Positions 47,027-59,058 are shown, counted from the first letter of the stretch. The stretch: 64,000 nucleotides of DNA from Paracentrotus lividus (GCA_940671915.1 CALNVZ010000723.1:180084-244083), one strand, 5' to 3'. Numbers and translations: made by a program. Notes: generated by a model from the letters alone, not told the origin.

Positions 47027-48462
47027 AGGTAGTGTCAGCCTTTTGCAGGCAAAAATATTAAATTTCTAGTCTTTAGAGGATATAGGGTACATGCAGGTAA
47101 TATGGGCACCCTAAGCTCATTTGCCTAATTTGCATAAAACTACGAAATGTCACACAGTCTAATCTTTGTTTATATGAATCAATAACTACTGCTCTAACTG
47201 TTATTGTGAAGAAAAACAATTATCACTAATCCCCCTGTCTGCAATATTCAAATGTTGCCGTCATTACCAAAGTGCCCATATTACCTGCATGTGCAGGTAA
47301 TATGGGCACATGTATTTAATGCATGTTTTAAAAACTACAATGACTCTACCATGTCTGGAATTTGCTTAAAATGTTGAAAATAATTAACTTTAAGATATAA
47401 TTTGAAATTATAAGACCCTTCAGTAAATCCTTTGACTGTTTATTTGATTGTTATGTATATTGCATATTATTTCTTTTTGAGATATCGGTTAAATATTATT
47501 TTCATTATACAAGCCAATATAGGCCTACAATAAGTTATTTATATTAATTATATATTGTGAATATACCCCAAAAAATCGTAGCAAAGATATTGATGTCTCA
47601 TCATAATACTAAGTATCAGAATCATTTCCGCCATTATGGATGTCCCATATTACCTGCACTAATGTTGCTGTGTCAGGCAATCATTAAATGCCAAATTGCA
47701 CCCCTTCACTAAAATAAATTGACCTGTACACGCTAGTATGATCAAAATTAAACTATAAGCTTACTAAATATACAAAACAATTGAGGTTACCCCCTCAAAC
47801 ACTCTTTCACCATCACATTCTGTGAAATATCAAATTTTACATCAGGGTAAAAAAATGCCGTTAATTTTACCTACCCTGTTGGTTTTCAGCAATTTTCTCA
47901 CAGAAATTTCGGCATCAGATGCTCTCACGACGATATATTTTCGTATACAGTTTATATGAACAACATTATAGTGCCCACACCGGTCACCGGTCACCGGTCG
48001 ACGGTCACGACATGATTTGCCTCAGGTGGCCCATATTACCTGCTGGCCCATATTACCTGCATGTACCCTAGTAGTATACCAATGACTATATCTTCCCACA
48101 ACATGATTAAGCTCAAATGTGTATGTTTGTCATTATATTGCGATTATCAAAATTCATTCCTATTTTTTTCGAACCTCGAAAAATATACCGTACGGTGCGA
48201 ACCGCTGACCGTTAGCGCAGAGAATAATGCACGCCGATGCACCGTGTGTATATTGCTGTGTACGGTCCGTGCTGCACGCGCTGTAATATCAACGATGTTG
48301 ATGGAGAGCTGGTCAAGATTGGTAGTCAGATTTTCGTTTCGTATTACTGATCTAGGCAACCTATGACAGTAAGATTGAATAGACAGTATAGGTCGATCAT
48401 ATTCTAAAGTTATGCCAAGTTGCATTAGTTTTCGCAATTTGTGAAAAAGGCTGATACTACCT
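47027..48462. mobile_element. TTAA-flanked element (AGGTAGTRTCAGCC ends) carrying a nested MITE
   Basis: The left end AGGTAGTGTCAGCCTTTT and the complement of the right end AGGTAGTATCAGCCTTTT are 18-base inverted repeats with one difference. Both are bounded by TTAA (47023-47026, 48463-48466), as for piggyBac or Kolobok insertions. Nearly a kilobase of it is the TA-flanked MITE at 47085-48068. The remaining element is only about 450 bp. No transposase. Confidence 0.75.
47085..48068. mobile_element. TA-flanked MITE, GGGTACATGCAGGTAATATGG family, copy 2
   Basis: This has the same ends as 14312-15185, with TA on both sides (47083-47084, 48069-48070). It includes a segment near 47370-47430 missing from copy 1. 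The right end carries a short extra duplication of the CATATTACCTGC word. CACCGGTCACCGGTC repeats lie near 47979-47998. Confidence 0.9.
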
Positions 48463-48466
48463 TTAA

Positions 48467-48856
48467 CAAGATGTATAACTTAGGTAAGTTATAGTTACAC
48501 ACTTATGAAGTAAAACTGTCCTCTGAAGACGTTACTTAAATTTTATAAGTTACCACCAAGATATTTAGCATAATACACTAGCTTTAGAAATGCACCATAA
48601 TTAAATTCTATTCAAGTAATTTTTGAGTGATAAAACTTTTTGATGTTTTTTGCGTTACGTAAGTTACATCTTGAAATAAGGGTTTTTTGTTAAGAATTTT
48701 TTTGAAAAGTTGCATTTCTCCTGTTAAAATTTCATATGGATTCGATTAAAATAACTAAATGTTGATGAAAAAAGTTAAAAGAATCAATATTGTAGTCAAA
48801 TGACTCAAATTGTGGTGTTATCAAGTTTTTCTTTAAATTCAAATGATTTTCCCTCC
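48467..48856. other. No gene seen
   Basis: AT-rich intronic sequence between two TTAA-flanked elements. No exon signal recognised. Confidence 0.3.
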
Positions 48857-48860
48857 TTAA

Positions 48861-50408
48861 CCCTCAAAAGACTGGGGGCATCATGCCCCCCCCCCTCGAC
48901 ATTTTCCTTGACCATTCCGCTGCACGAAATTTTTTTATCACGCCACTTGCTGACTTTATACTTTCAAGTCCCGCACATCTTTTGAAACGATTGTCGCGAA
49001 AATCGGTCATACCGTTACGACGCTGCACGGTTTTCAAAAATATCCGTCAGACCGAAAACGGCTCAAAAAATGCAAATGGAGTTTTCTCACCTTATCCATA
49101 AAGATATGATTATTTTCACTTTCATTGGCTGAAATCAACTTGTTTTAGCATTATTATGCTTCAAAATGGTTCATCAATATTTTTTTGCAAAAAAACAAAG
49201 AAAAACAAATGGTCGAAAAAACAAAGAAAGAAATTCATAAAACAATAAAATACATAAGAAATTGATTTCGATACGAATAATAATACACAAAATTAGCATT
49301 CTAGGAGCTTTATTTTTTTAAATTAGAGCAAAAAGTAGGGGAGACCGGGTATGGAAGTTACACGGGTCAGTTGTTACAGTTCTCGGTGTGCTAAGATGGA
49401 ACAAGAGAGGATGTGCTAACTGGCATCTATATACAGCCTACACATAGCTGTGATGAACTGCCGGTCGTGAGGTATCTCCGTTGTTTTATTAAAAAGTAAA
49501 TCAACAAAAACCATTTTTTACAGTTCAAAGTAAATTTTTGACAAAAATTGAAATTTGTAATAGCTCTTACAACTGAAGGCACATGATGATAGTCTGGTAT
49601 TGTAAATATAGTACATGTATGTCACTAATATACCCCTAGCCATGCCCTGTAATTCTGCCTAATGACTGTGCTACAGTTGATTTCTGTGTGTAAAATCACC
49701 CATGGGGTAGGTTGTTACAACAACCTACCCCATGTTGATGTAACAACTTACCCCAATTACATTACATATGTAAAATTAGATTTTGTCTCAATTTTCAGGT
49801 GTTAATATTTTTATTTTTCTATTATTACTTTTGTCTATTCTAGAGCTCTACTTGATCTACTGTTAACGATGTCAAGAAACTGGAATGTTGAAATTAAAGT
49901 ATGGTATAAGAGATTTACACATTGTCAACTTACCCCGTATGTTTACATATTGTAACAATTGACCCCGTATGGTGTAACAACCTACCCCGTATATGGGGTA
50001 CGTTGTTACAAAAAAATGTCTTCACTAATTAAACTGTAGTTAATGTTTACATGTTTTCAAGTGTTATATGCCTCAGGTTTTAGCCAACATAATAGGCTAA
50101 CTACAGGCCCAATATGGAGTGCGTGAGTTCTTTCATTAGAATTATCTGGCCCAAAATGTGAATTTTGTAACGTCCATACCCGGTCTCCCCTATAATTTCA
50201 TGCATAAATTAGCATAATTAATTCAAATAAAATAAATCAATATTATTTCGGAAAAATTAACGGCGCAGTCTTGTAGATTACATGACACACTACCATTGTG
50301 GAAATTTTCGGCGCGGTCGCGCGATCGGCGGCCGAGATCTTAGGGGGGCCATCATGCCCCCCCCCCCCCAGTCTTGACAGCTACCAAAACACCTCAGTCG
50401 TGTTAGGG
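48861..50408. mobile_element. piggyBac-like TTAA-flanked element carrying a nested MITE
   Basis: The left end CCCTCAAAAGACTG and the complement of the right end CCCTAACACGACTG are imperfect inverted repeats bounded by TTAA (48857-48860, 50409-50412). Just inside the left end is GGGGGCATCATGCCCCC, with a related CATCATGCCCCCC block near the right end. It is interrupted by the TA-flanked element at 49338-50190. A relative of its right half lies at about 24350-24855. No transposase found. Confidence 0.75.
49338..50190. mobile_element. TA-flanked GGGGAGACCGGG element, intact copy 1
   Basis: The left end GGGGAGACCGGGTATGG and right end CCATACCCGGTCTCCCC are a 17-base perfect inverted repeat, flanked by TA (49336-49337, 50191-50192). 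Inside is a perfect hairpin at about 49701-49734 (CATGGGGTAGGTTGT, loop TACA, ACAACCTACCCCATG). Further ACCCCGTAT and TTGTTACA words lie near 49930-50010. 853 bp, non-coding. Confidence 0.9.
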
Positions 50409-50412
50409 TTAA

Positions 50413-50879
50413 CAGACTGTTTACTCTCAAACACATATTTTGGGTAGCGGTAATAATTATGCGAAACCATTTTTGGAGTATGATTTTGTGGGTAGTTATT
50501 TAACAAAAAAGCCACATTTTGGCATTCATATGCCAATTTTATTTTTTGGTGCTCAGGACCACTTGCCGTGGAATAGCCCTTTTATACCTTTACCTTACGT
50601 TGCATTATTGTGTCTTTTCCTTCTCTCGCAAGGTTCTATGGTAGCAGATGGAAAAGCAGAGCGGGGTAATTTTCTTTGATATTTTTTAAATCATTCAAAT
50701 TATATATTAATTAAATAACACATGGTGAGGAGAGTGTACAAATTGACTTCAAGGTAGGGTGTGGTTATGGTCGACGAAGACAATTTTAGAGAAATACAAT
50801 ACGGGTATACGTGTTCAATTAATTAAGATTCATTAATCGAGACTAAATAACCCTCCAACTTTACCTTCCATTTCAGGAA
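50413..50879. other. No gene seen
   Basis: Intronic sequence right of the piggyBac-like element. A frame at 50440-50679 is open but has no recognisable domain or exon borders. Confidence 0.3.
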
Positions 50880-51354
50880 GGGTTTGATGATAATCAAGAT
50901 TGCTCAATGTCATGAATTTAATGAAGAATATTGGTCATTTATTGTTTACAGCAGGTTGGTCAATAATAAAACAACTTTCTCTTCCTCAAAATACAGTTTA
51001 GATGTTAAGAAAAAACGATTTGGTGGAGCATACAGTATAAAGTACTTATTGTCAGATGACAAACTGACTTTGATTGGAGAGTCTGGTCGAATCATATATT
51101 TCTTATTATTTAACAGGTCATTCACAGACGTAGATCATGTCTGATTGATACACGTCTGTCAAAACCCAACCAATATTAGATGACCTTGGTGGTATCAGTG
51201 AATATGATTTGGATATCCTTCTTCACATAACTTCGGGGAAACCACTATCTCATCTGTTTTTAGAATTTTTCCCAGTTAAGACCCTGACCGGATTTAGCGA
51301 TAAAAGAAACTTGAGCCTTAAGACTAAGAATAATATTGTAGAACTTTATAGTTA
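50880..51354 (+). pseudogene. Unrecognised broken reading frame
   Basis: Two consecutive open stretches read like protein. The first (about 50884-51144) contains IAQCHEFNEEYWSFIVYSRL, LDVKKKRFGGAYSIKYLLSD and DKLTLIGESG. After a stop, the same strand continues VKTQPILDDLGGISEYDLDI and LLHITSGKPLSHLFLEFFPV, then KTLTGFSDKRNLSLKTKNN and a stop near 51354. Charged and hydrophobic residues alternate as in globular proteins. I cannot name a family. It may be a decayed transposon or gene fragment within the intron before the kinase exon, or chance. Confidence 0.35.
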
Positions 51355-51466
51355 AATATTACATTCAATTATTTGCTACACATTGCTTAACAATAAAATA
51401 ATTATTTAGAATTGTACTAATTTTTAAAACAAATTCTCATGTTTTGATTTCCCCAAAAATGTATAG

Positions 51467-51638
51467 TTATCCCGAAAATTAAACAAGAGCTGATCCAGAT
51501 CGGTGACAAACCTGTAGCAGAGGGACGATTCTCAGAGGTGTTTAAGGCAACGTACCAAGGAAATACGTACGCATTGAAACGGATCAGGTTAGAAAGCGGC
51601 AAGCTTAGAGGTGCCCTCATGGAAATCAAATTGAACGG
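51467..51638 (+). CDS. Protein-kinase N-lobe exon, probable continuation of the NACHT gene
   Basis: A 172-bp exon lies between acceptor AAAAATGTATAG and donor GTAAAT. With a leading G from the previous exon the frame reads VIPKIKQELIQIGDKPVAEG, RFSEVFKATYQGNTYALKRI and RLESGKLRGALMEIKLN, with two bases over. VAEGRFSEVFKA is the glycine-rich ATP loop, though two of its three glycines are replaced (A, S). ALKRI holds the VAIK lysine, and ALMEIKL the helix-C glutamate. This is the beginning of a kinase domain and ends before HRD and DFG, so downstream exons must lie past the window or be missing. The entry phase equals the exit phase of the linker exon at 40060, suggesting NACHT-linker-kinase in one transcript. 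A separate kinase gene is the alternative. Confidence 0.75.
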
Positions 51639-51705
51639 GTAAATACGTAAAAAAAAAAAAAACAAATATCTCTAGTTCAAAGTTAATCCAAGCGTTTAAA
51701 AGCCA

Positions 51706-52192
51706 GGGGACCGTTCCACGAAACCATGGACAAGTTAGTCATATCTCATCCGCCAACCATGGAGTTAGCTCCAATCTTACTTTCTCGGTTCCACGAACAG
51801 CTTTAAAGCTAGACAACAGTGATATCGATATTATCGAAGAAGATGTCAACGAATGATAGCCTTTATCACGATTTCGCTGATATTTAGAAATTATGTTTTA
51901 GCAAAACTTTCAATATTATCGAAATTGACGTGACAAAATCGGTCAAAAACAGTACAACTCATAACATTATGTAAAAGTTAATTACTGCATATATTATTTA
52001 AAAGGTGTTGATCATGAAATTAAGAAGACCACGTCGGAACATAAGACAGGTACCCCTGCATGTGCTAATTTGATAGTTTCGTAAAAACAGACTGTATGAC
52101 AAATTATGTTAGCTGAAAATGGAGCTATATTGAGGTTTTTTCCTATATTTTCTGTTCAATGACAAAAAGAAATCACGAAAACAATGCAATTA

Positions 52193-52254
<62 letters not shown>

Positions 52255-54838
52255 AATCACTTATCGAAAATATCTTCCGACAAATAGATGTATTTTACTC
52301 CGATTTAGTCTGTACGGGTCTTTTTATATAGATTTATGGTAGGCTAAATGATGCTAATAATATTTGCTCAATATTATTTCTTGATTGGACCGTTTTATCC
52401 CCGTTTATTAACTGCGAATAAAAATAAAATCCCGATTTTTTTAAATTTTATTTTTGGTTGGTTGGTTTGGTTTTATTTCCGTATAATAAAATCATATACA
52501 ACTACATATGAAATGAAATATAAACATATATCTAGATTAAAAATACGGCTGGTAGCCCATTTCAGCTGCAACTAATAATGTTGCTGCTGGTCTTCCACGG
52601 GGCCATTTTATATTATCTTAAAGTTGAATTAAGAAGGGGATGAATTTCCATTAAATTGGGTTCTACAGATATTATATAGCATATATAAGTTGTTCAAACA
52701 GATAGCATATCACAAAAATCCCCTGGCTTCTCAATATTCTGGTTTGATAGTTCATGAAATTAGCCTCCTGCCTGGGCGTGAAAGACTAGTGTACTCTAGT
52801 ACACTCTGAGGTGAAACGTCGCAGGGCCGGGTATTGGTGTATCACCTCACTGATATACTGCGCCTGAGATAGTATTGCACACTACAAGTACTGCATCCAA
52901 TCAGTCATTAGAAGTTAGAATAGATCTTTATCAATTTTTTTCAAGGAAGTCAATTGAAATAATTAAAGGATCATATGTACAATCCTTTACTAATCCCTAT
53001 ATACAATAGTATGAATAACGATTTCCAAGTCTTTAAATTGTGAAGTATTATTGCAAACAATGAGTTATTTATTGAATATTTTCAACTATTTTATATAGTT
53101 TTTTAACTTCCGAGTATTAAAGACCTTCGAGTTCTGTGGAGAGGAAATGCGGACCGTACATTGTCGACACTCCGGTCCGTCTCACCCATGATAGATGCAG
53201 CCGCCAAGCTTGAAGCAGTGTGCTTGCGTGTTCTCTGTTACGTGTGTTATTTGAGTGTTAAGTTTTATTGGTTATGTGTAGTCGTAGCTTCGCTGTCACT
53301 ACTAGGCTCTTTGTGCGCAGATGTGTCTAGTTGGCTTGCTTTAATGAATAGTTCGGATTATGTCCTTGTTGCGAAGTATTGTAAGATGCAAGAGATCAAG
53401 CATGAGATCTGCAAGAGTGTGTGGATCCAGACTGTCAATGACGCTGTGAGTGCTAGCTAGAAGATGCTGATTACGTGGCCGAAGAGCAATAAAGTGAAAG
53501 ATGATAAAGCAAACTCACAAGAAGTTGATAAAGGCGACACGTAAATTCTACTGATTACATGTCGGACTTAAACGCCGCTATAAGCCCGAGGAATGATGTT
53601 TCGTATTTGTAGAAGGCAAACCGAATTCAATGAGACGGTATTGATTATCGCAAAGGAGTAGGACGAACGCGTCGGAAGAATGACGGAACACTTAGCAATA
53701 TGTATGAAGCGGCTGAGTAGCGCGAGCAGCTACAACAGACCCGCCGCGGTGGCGAAGGTATGCAGACCGATTCCGTTAGCGGACTTGGTTTTTCAAGGAG
53801 CCGGTCGCATCACAAGGCGAGCAGGAGATATCTATTACAATAACACGAAACGATTAGCGTCCGCTAGCGATTGACCGGTGAGCCAGATCTCGATCAAATT
53901 TCATATTATTTCTCATTGAAATTAACTCTATAGGTCTAGGCCCTAGTCATTTAGAGGGCAGTTACTATTTTGGAGAATGATTATGTTCATAAATATACTT
54001 TTATAACAGTTTACGTTTCGCAAATTGATGCAACTGCACACCACAAACTAGCTGATTTCCATACCGTAACACTAAACAGTCAGGTATTTGTATATGAGAC
54101 TTGTTTCTCGCCACAGCCCTCGTCTTAAAATGCTACAAATAAGAATATTCTAGCATTTAGAGGCATATTAGATTGACTGTAATGCATAGGCTTCATTTTT
54201 ATTTCTGTTTTAAATCATTCACGAATAAACTTAATAACGATAAATAAGAAGTTCTGACACATCATAGTAGATTCATATAAATGTATCTAGTGTGTACACA
54301 CGCGGAAATGCCGTGTGTTTACGTTCGCCAAAGCACCGAATTCCAGTGCTGTGGTGAACGGTCGACCTGGAGAGAACACTAAGTATGTAGTACGCATCAC
54401 CGGGGAGCGAAAACTCGGAAAATATGGGTAGGGGTAAATCGTTAAAATTCACTATTCTTAACTTATTTTGGGGGTTGAAACGCCACTCAGTATTTTGAGG
54501 GCGTTGTAAGGATGCTAGTAATATAAATATCTCAATATTTGGGATCGTCTTCTTAATTCAACTTTAAAAAATTGAACAGAAATGAGAAAATCCCGAGTGC
54601 CGCGGTAAATAAAATTCACTAAACCGATCTCTTGCCATGCCATGAATCGTGTTTGATTGACGTGTAATCGCTTTCCAATAGATATGACAGGTTTGGAGTC
54701 GTCATAAGTATTTAGTCAGCTTGTTGCCCTCGATCTTGGCATAGAAGGCTTCGTGGAACCGCGTTGCGGACAAGTAGCTCAATATCTCCGATTTAGTCAA
54801 GAAGTTAGATTTGGAACGGTTTCGTGGAATGGCCACAG
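51706..54838. mobile_element. TIR element with CCRTTCCACGAAACC ends
   Basis: The left end GGACCGTTCCACGAAACC and the complement of the right end GGCCATTCCACGAAACC are inverted. Further in, CGGTTCCACGAA on the left pairs with TTCGTGGAACCG on the right (54752-54763). An AT microsatellite of about 27 units lies near 52195-52250. Frames at 53161-53460 and 53680-53874 are open but not recognised. Words like GGTGTATCACCTCACTG are dispersed. No target duplication resolved. Confidence 0.65.
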
Positions 54839-54865
54839 TCTATACAGTGTTTTCCTAAGAAAAAA

Positions 54866-55738
54866 GGTAACCGAAGTTTAAAGGTCAGCCATTTAGAAAA
54901 TGAAAAATTTGAAATTTTGGATGAATTAGGATAAAAGAGCAACTCTCTGGCTTTCATTTGTCACCTTGCTTGTGCCATGGGTCACAGAGTTAGTGTTCTT
55001 CAAAAGTGAAGAGTACAAAACTCACTTTTTCCACTTTTGGTGTTTGAAGGGTATTAAAGCAACTTTTTGCAAGCTTTGGGTTCCGTTGTTTTCTTCACAC
55101 CAAGTTTTAATGAAACGCTATCTCCTCTCGTAAAGGGATGGTTTCACTGGCCATGAGACGAGTTCACTACACCGTGTCTTTGGAGTCGCGGATACGTCGC
55201 CGCTACGTCTCCTGAGTCTCTGAAGAGTCACGTGAAAAAAATCATTCTAATGTCTAAAAATGTTCGACTTCTTATTATTTTTTTTTTTCCATTCGCGAGC
55301 AAATCGCGGCGACATGCCGAGGCGTCACTGCACCTCCCCCAAGTCTCCGGGACGTTACAGAGACTTTAATGCGACTAGGAAAATCAAACATGTTTTTTTT
55401 TACATGTTTTCGATTTTCCACGACTCCCTTGAGACCTCCTCTCATGGTCAGTGACAAAAACCCCTTTGAGAGAGGGGTTAGCATTTCATTGGTGTGAAGA
55501 AACGATGAAACCAAAAACTTGCCAAAGGTTACTTTCCTACCCTAAAAAAAAACCCAAAGTGGAAAAAGTTGGGTTTGTATTCTTCCCTTTTGAAGAACCC
55601 TAACTCTGTGACCTGTGGCAAATTTGACGTAAGCAAGGCGTCAAATGAAAGCCAGGGAGTCGCTGTCTTATCCCAATTTACCCAATTTATTTTAAAACGT
55701 TTAATTCATTATATGGTTGACCTTTGAACTTCGGTTAC
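54866..55738. mobile_element. Fold-back element with arms of about 300 bp
   Basis: The left arm begins GGTAACCGAAGTTTAAAGGT and the right arm ends ACCTTTGAACTTCGGTTAC. Successive blocks pair in mirrored order: AACTCTCTGGCTTTCATTTG with CAAATGAAAGCCAGGGAGTC, CACAGAGTTAGTGTTCTT with AAGAACCCTAACTCTGTG, and TTCTTCACACCAA with TTGGTGTGAAGAA. A loop of about 260 bp separates them. No coding; a transcript across it would form a long hairpin. Confidence 0.85.
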
Positions 55739-56273
55739 ATTTTGGTCTGAACGAAGTTCGGCAGAGACCTAGTAATCACTTTTCCTGTTGGTCTTTTGTT
55801 GTTTTTTTGTGTAACTTGCTCTCATTTCTTTATTTCTGCATCATTTGTGTTCACACTTGGTACAAATGATTCTTGGGTAATACCATATGTGTGTTGATGA
55901 GGATGCTGAGATCAAAGGTCATATAGGGGTTAAAAGGTCAACTTAAAGGTAAATTTTTCTTAAACATGTCCTGATTTCTTTATTTTTGCATAAATTTTGT
56001 TTAAACTTCGAATAAATGTTAATTAGGTATTGTCACATATATGATACCTACAAAGGTTACATCAAAGGCCATCTTGGGGTCAAAAGGTCATATTGCGTTT
56101 TTTATTGATAGCGAAATCAGGCGAGACTCCTGGTTCGTGAACCACCTTGTTTTAGGAACACACGGCATACATGTATAATATACATTTATAGCGTGAAACG
56201 ATACCGTTTCAAGCTATACGCGAACTTCAGCCGAATGATTCAGGTTGGTTCGGACGGTGGTTGCGTTTGGTAA
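55739..56273. repeat. Diverged tandem repeat of about 150 bp
   Basis: Two units, near 55820-55950 and 55965-56095, share CTGATTTCTTTATTTTTGCAT or CTCATTTCTTTATTTCTGCA, AATGNT..TNGGTA and AAAGGTCATAT or AAAGGCCATCTTGGGGT. They end in GGTCA words reminiscent of the repeats at 6700-7130. The flank to 56273 has nothing recognisable. Confidence 0.6.
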
Positions 56274-57024
56274 GGGGGCCGTCACACTGAGGTCGTTCTA
56301 TAACGTTCTTGCCCGTTCTTTAAAAAAATGCTGAACTTGCTTTGGTCGGGTTGGAACTTATAACTTTGAAAAATAATTTCTTGAATACGATACTAGGCAG
56401 TTCATAAATAGTTCTTGTTACGTCAATTCCGTCTTTACCGCGTCCGCAATACGTTGTTATCCAGTTCAGACCGAGTAAACGGCTCGTTCACTGTATACCG
56501 TTCGTAGCACGTCCAAACCGTCACTAAAAGTGCCTATGCGCAGCATGATAAAAGTTAGGTACCATGTTCGTAGTACGTCCTTCTCGTTCAGAGTACGTCC
56601 AACCCGTTTAAAGAACGTTGTCACTACGTTTAATTTTAGAATTGAAAGCCAGTACGATTTTTTTTAAACGTGTTTAAAAAAATCGGAATGCCTTTCCGTT
56701 CTCTCCGTTCAGGCCCGTTCGCCAAGTTCGTAAACAGATTGTAAACGGTCTGTACTAGATTGTAAAAGGTCTGTACTACGTTCAGTCCGTGTGAAAACAG
56801 ATTGAGCCCGTTCACCAAGAACTACAAAGAACCCAGTGAGAACTAGCTCAGTGTGACGGGAATTATGACATGCCGTTCTGTTTAAAAATTGAAACGTATT
56901 GCTATCCAAGCCCGTGCTATAAAGCAGATTGAAATACGTCTCAAGTACGTCCACTCCGTGTGTACATAGATTAAGCCCGTTCTGCAATAATTTCAATAAC
57001 ATGGTAAGAAATTGTTCAGTGTGA
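56274..57024. mobile_element. CGTTC/ACGTCC-rich element with CGTCACACTGAG ends, copy A
   Basis: The left end GGGGGCCGTCACACTGAG and an internal right-type end CTCAGTGTGACGGG (about 56849-56862) are inverted. A second, weaker right end TTCAGTGTGATAG lies at about 57016. The body is strongly enriched for CGTTC, ACGTCC and CCGTT words. It provides the empty site for two insertions seen in copy B: the TA in CCGCAATACGTTG (56450-56451) and the TA in GAACTAGCTCAG (56844-56851). Confidence 0.65.
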
Positions 57025-57666
57025 TAGTAGTATAAGCGAATAGATCAGCTGTTTAATTGCCACACATTAATTGTTACAATTACAGAGATCTCACAACTTT
57101 TAGAATAAATACGACAAAAGGCCATTGGTCCGAAATGGACGCGTACATTTGACCTGATTATTTCTGGATTAAGAGGAACAACGTTCGTATACAGCCCTCA
57201 ATACGTCCATCACATCTTTGCCTCGTCTGCAGTCCGTTTGTATCTAGTTAAAATCGGGTGAAAATGACCGTTTCCACGAAACAGAGCCCATCAAAAACAA
57301 TCCAAACCCGTCACCAATTAGTTGCAACCCGTTCTTAATCAGTTCCAACTCGTCTCCAATGCGTTTCGCCCCGACCTAACTAATTCTGGGTCGTTTTTAA
57401 TCCGTCAAAATCCGTTCTTACTCGTTCTTACGTCGACCAAACGGCCTCCAGAAAGTTCATCTCGTTCTTACTTCGTCATTTTCCGTAGCTAGAACGTGTT
57501 GAACGCAAATGCGTGCCCGTTTCCCATAAAAAAAACTTAGCCCGTTTTTGGCAGACCTCATCCGTCTTCGTAACTTCAAGCTGATAATGAATATACAATG
57601 CTCGTTTGTAAGACGTCCTAGCACATTTTTAAACGATTTAAGTACGGCAATTTCGTTTGTAGTGCG
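57025..57666. other. Left part of a third CGTTC-rich element, no gene
   Basis: The same CGTTC/CCGTC-rich composition continues to the hAT-like element and resumes after it at 60796, ending in GAGCTCAGTGTGACGGGGG at about 61003-61021. It is therefore probably one copy interrupted by the hAT-like element. Its own left end is not clear. Confidence 0.5.
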
Positions 57667-57694
57667 CAGGCGCGGATCCAGGGGGGGGGTCCTC

Positions 57695-57725
<31 letters not shown>

Positions 57726-58019
57726 AATAAAGCCCGATGTTTGTACAATATTCGCAAAACTTTATTCAATAAGAAGCGCGTAATAGGCCTAATTTCGTTC
57801 TAAACGACCGTAACTAAGGCCTTTAATGTGGGGGAGGGTCCACGAGGCTAATTTTTCTCATTTTTTAAAGAAACAGAAATACATCATGACGAAAAGTAAA
57901 AATAAGGAAAAAATATATAAAACTAAAATTTCAAAATTTCATAAAGAAAAGGGGCCTCGATGGAAAATAGTCCGCCTCGTGGGAATACTACAAAGTGCCC
58001 CTTTATTTATTCCATATAT

Positions 58020-59056
58020 CTTTTAAAACCCAAAATTTTCGGCTCGCGCTTCGCCCTCGCGGATACTAAATCATAATGCACAAATAACTCCAATTTTGAG
58101 CTCAAAATTTTCGGCTCGCGCTTCGCGCTCGCACATAGGCCTACCAGTTTAGTTGGGTATATAATGCACAAATAACTCAAAATTTTCAGTTCACGCTTTA
58201 CGCTCGCGGATACTAAATTGGGTCTATAATTATCTAAAAAAAATAATACTAGAAAGTACCCCCTTTATTTATTGCATAAATTATATTTTTTAAAACCCAA
58301 AATTTTCGGCTCGCGCTCCGCGCTCGCAGGTACTAAAAAAGGTCTTTAATACACAATTATCTACAATTATTTATGCTAAAAAGTGCCCCTTTATCTAGTT
58401 CATTCTATATATCTTTTAAAACCCTAAATTTCCGGCTCGAGCTTCGCACTCGCAGATACCAATCTAGTAGGGTATATACTATAATACACAATTAATAAAA
58501 ATTTTACCTCAAAATTTTCAGCTCGCGCTCCGCGCTCGCGGATACTAAATAGGGTCTAAAATACACATTTATCTACGATTTATTACTAGAAAGTGCCCCT
58601 TTATTCATTCCATATATCTTTTAAATCCAAAATTTTCGGCTCGCGCTTCGCGCTCGCGGATGCTAAATAGGGTCTATAATACACAATTATCTACAATTAT
58701 TAATGCTAGAAAGTGCCCCTTTATTCATTCTATATATCTTTTAAATCCAAAATTTTCAGCTCGCGCTTCGCGCTCGCGGATACTAAATAGGGTCTATACT
58801 ACACAATTATCTACGATTTTAATACTAGAAAGTGCCCCTTTATCTATCCCATATATCTTTTAAAACCCAAAATTTTCGGTTCGCGCTTCGCGCTCGCTGA
58901 CATGTCCGATACTAAATCATAATGCACAAATAACTTCAATTTTTACCTCAAAATTTTCAGCTCGCGCTACGCGCTCGTGGATTCTAAAGAAGGTCTATAA
59001 TACACAATTATCTAAAAACAAAAATAATAGTAGAAATTGCCCTTTTATTTATTTCA
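58020..59056. repeat. Tandem array, about 110-130-bp units with TCGCGCTTCGCGCTCGC
   Basis: Eight to nine units run CAAAATTTTCGGCTCGCGCT, TCGCGCTCGCGGATACTAAA, TAGGGTCTATAATACACAAT, TATCTAC, AGAAAGTGCCCCTTTAT and ATATATCTTTTAAA. Two more units follow the palindrome at about 60334-60500. Small frames across the array are repeat translations. Confidence 0.9.
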
Positions 59057-59058
59057 TA

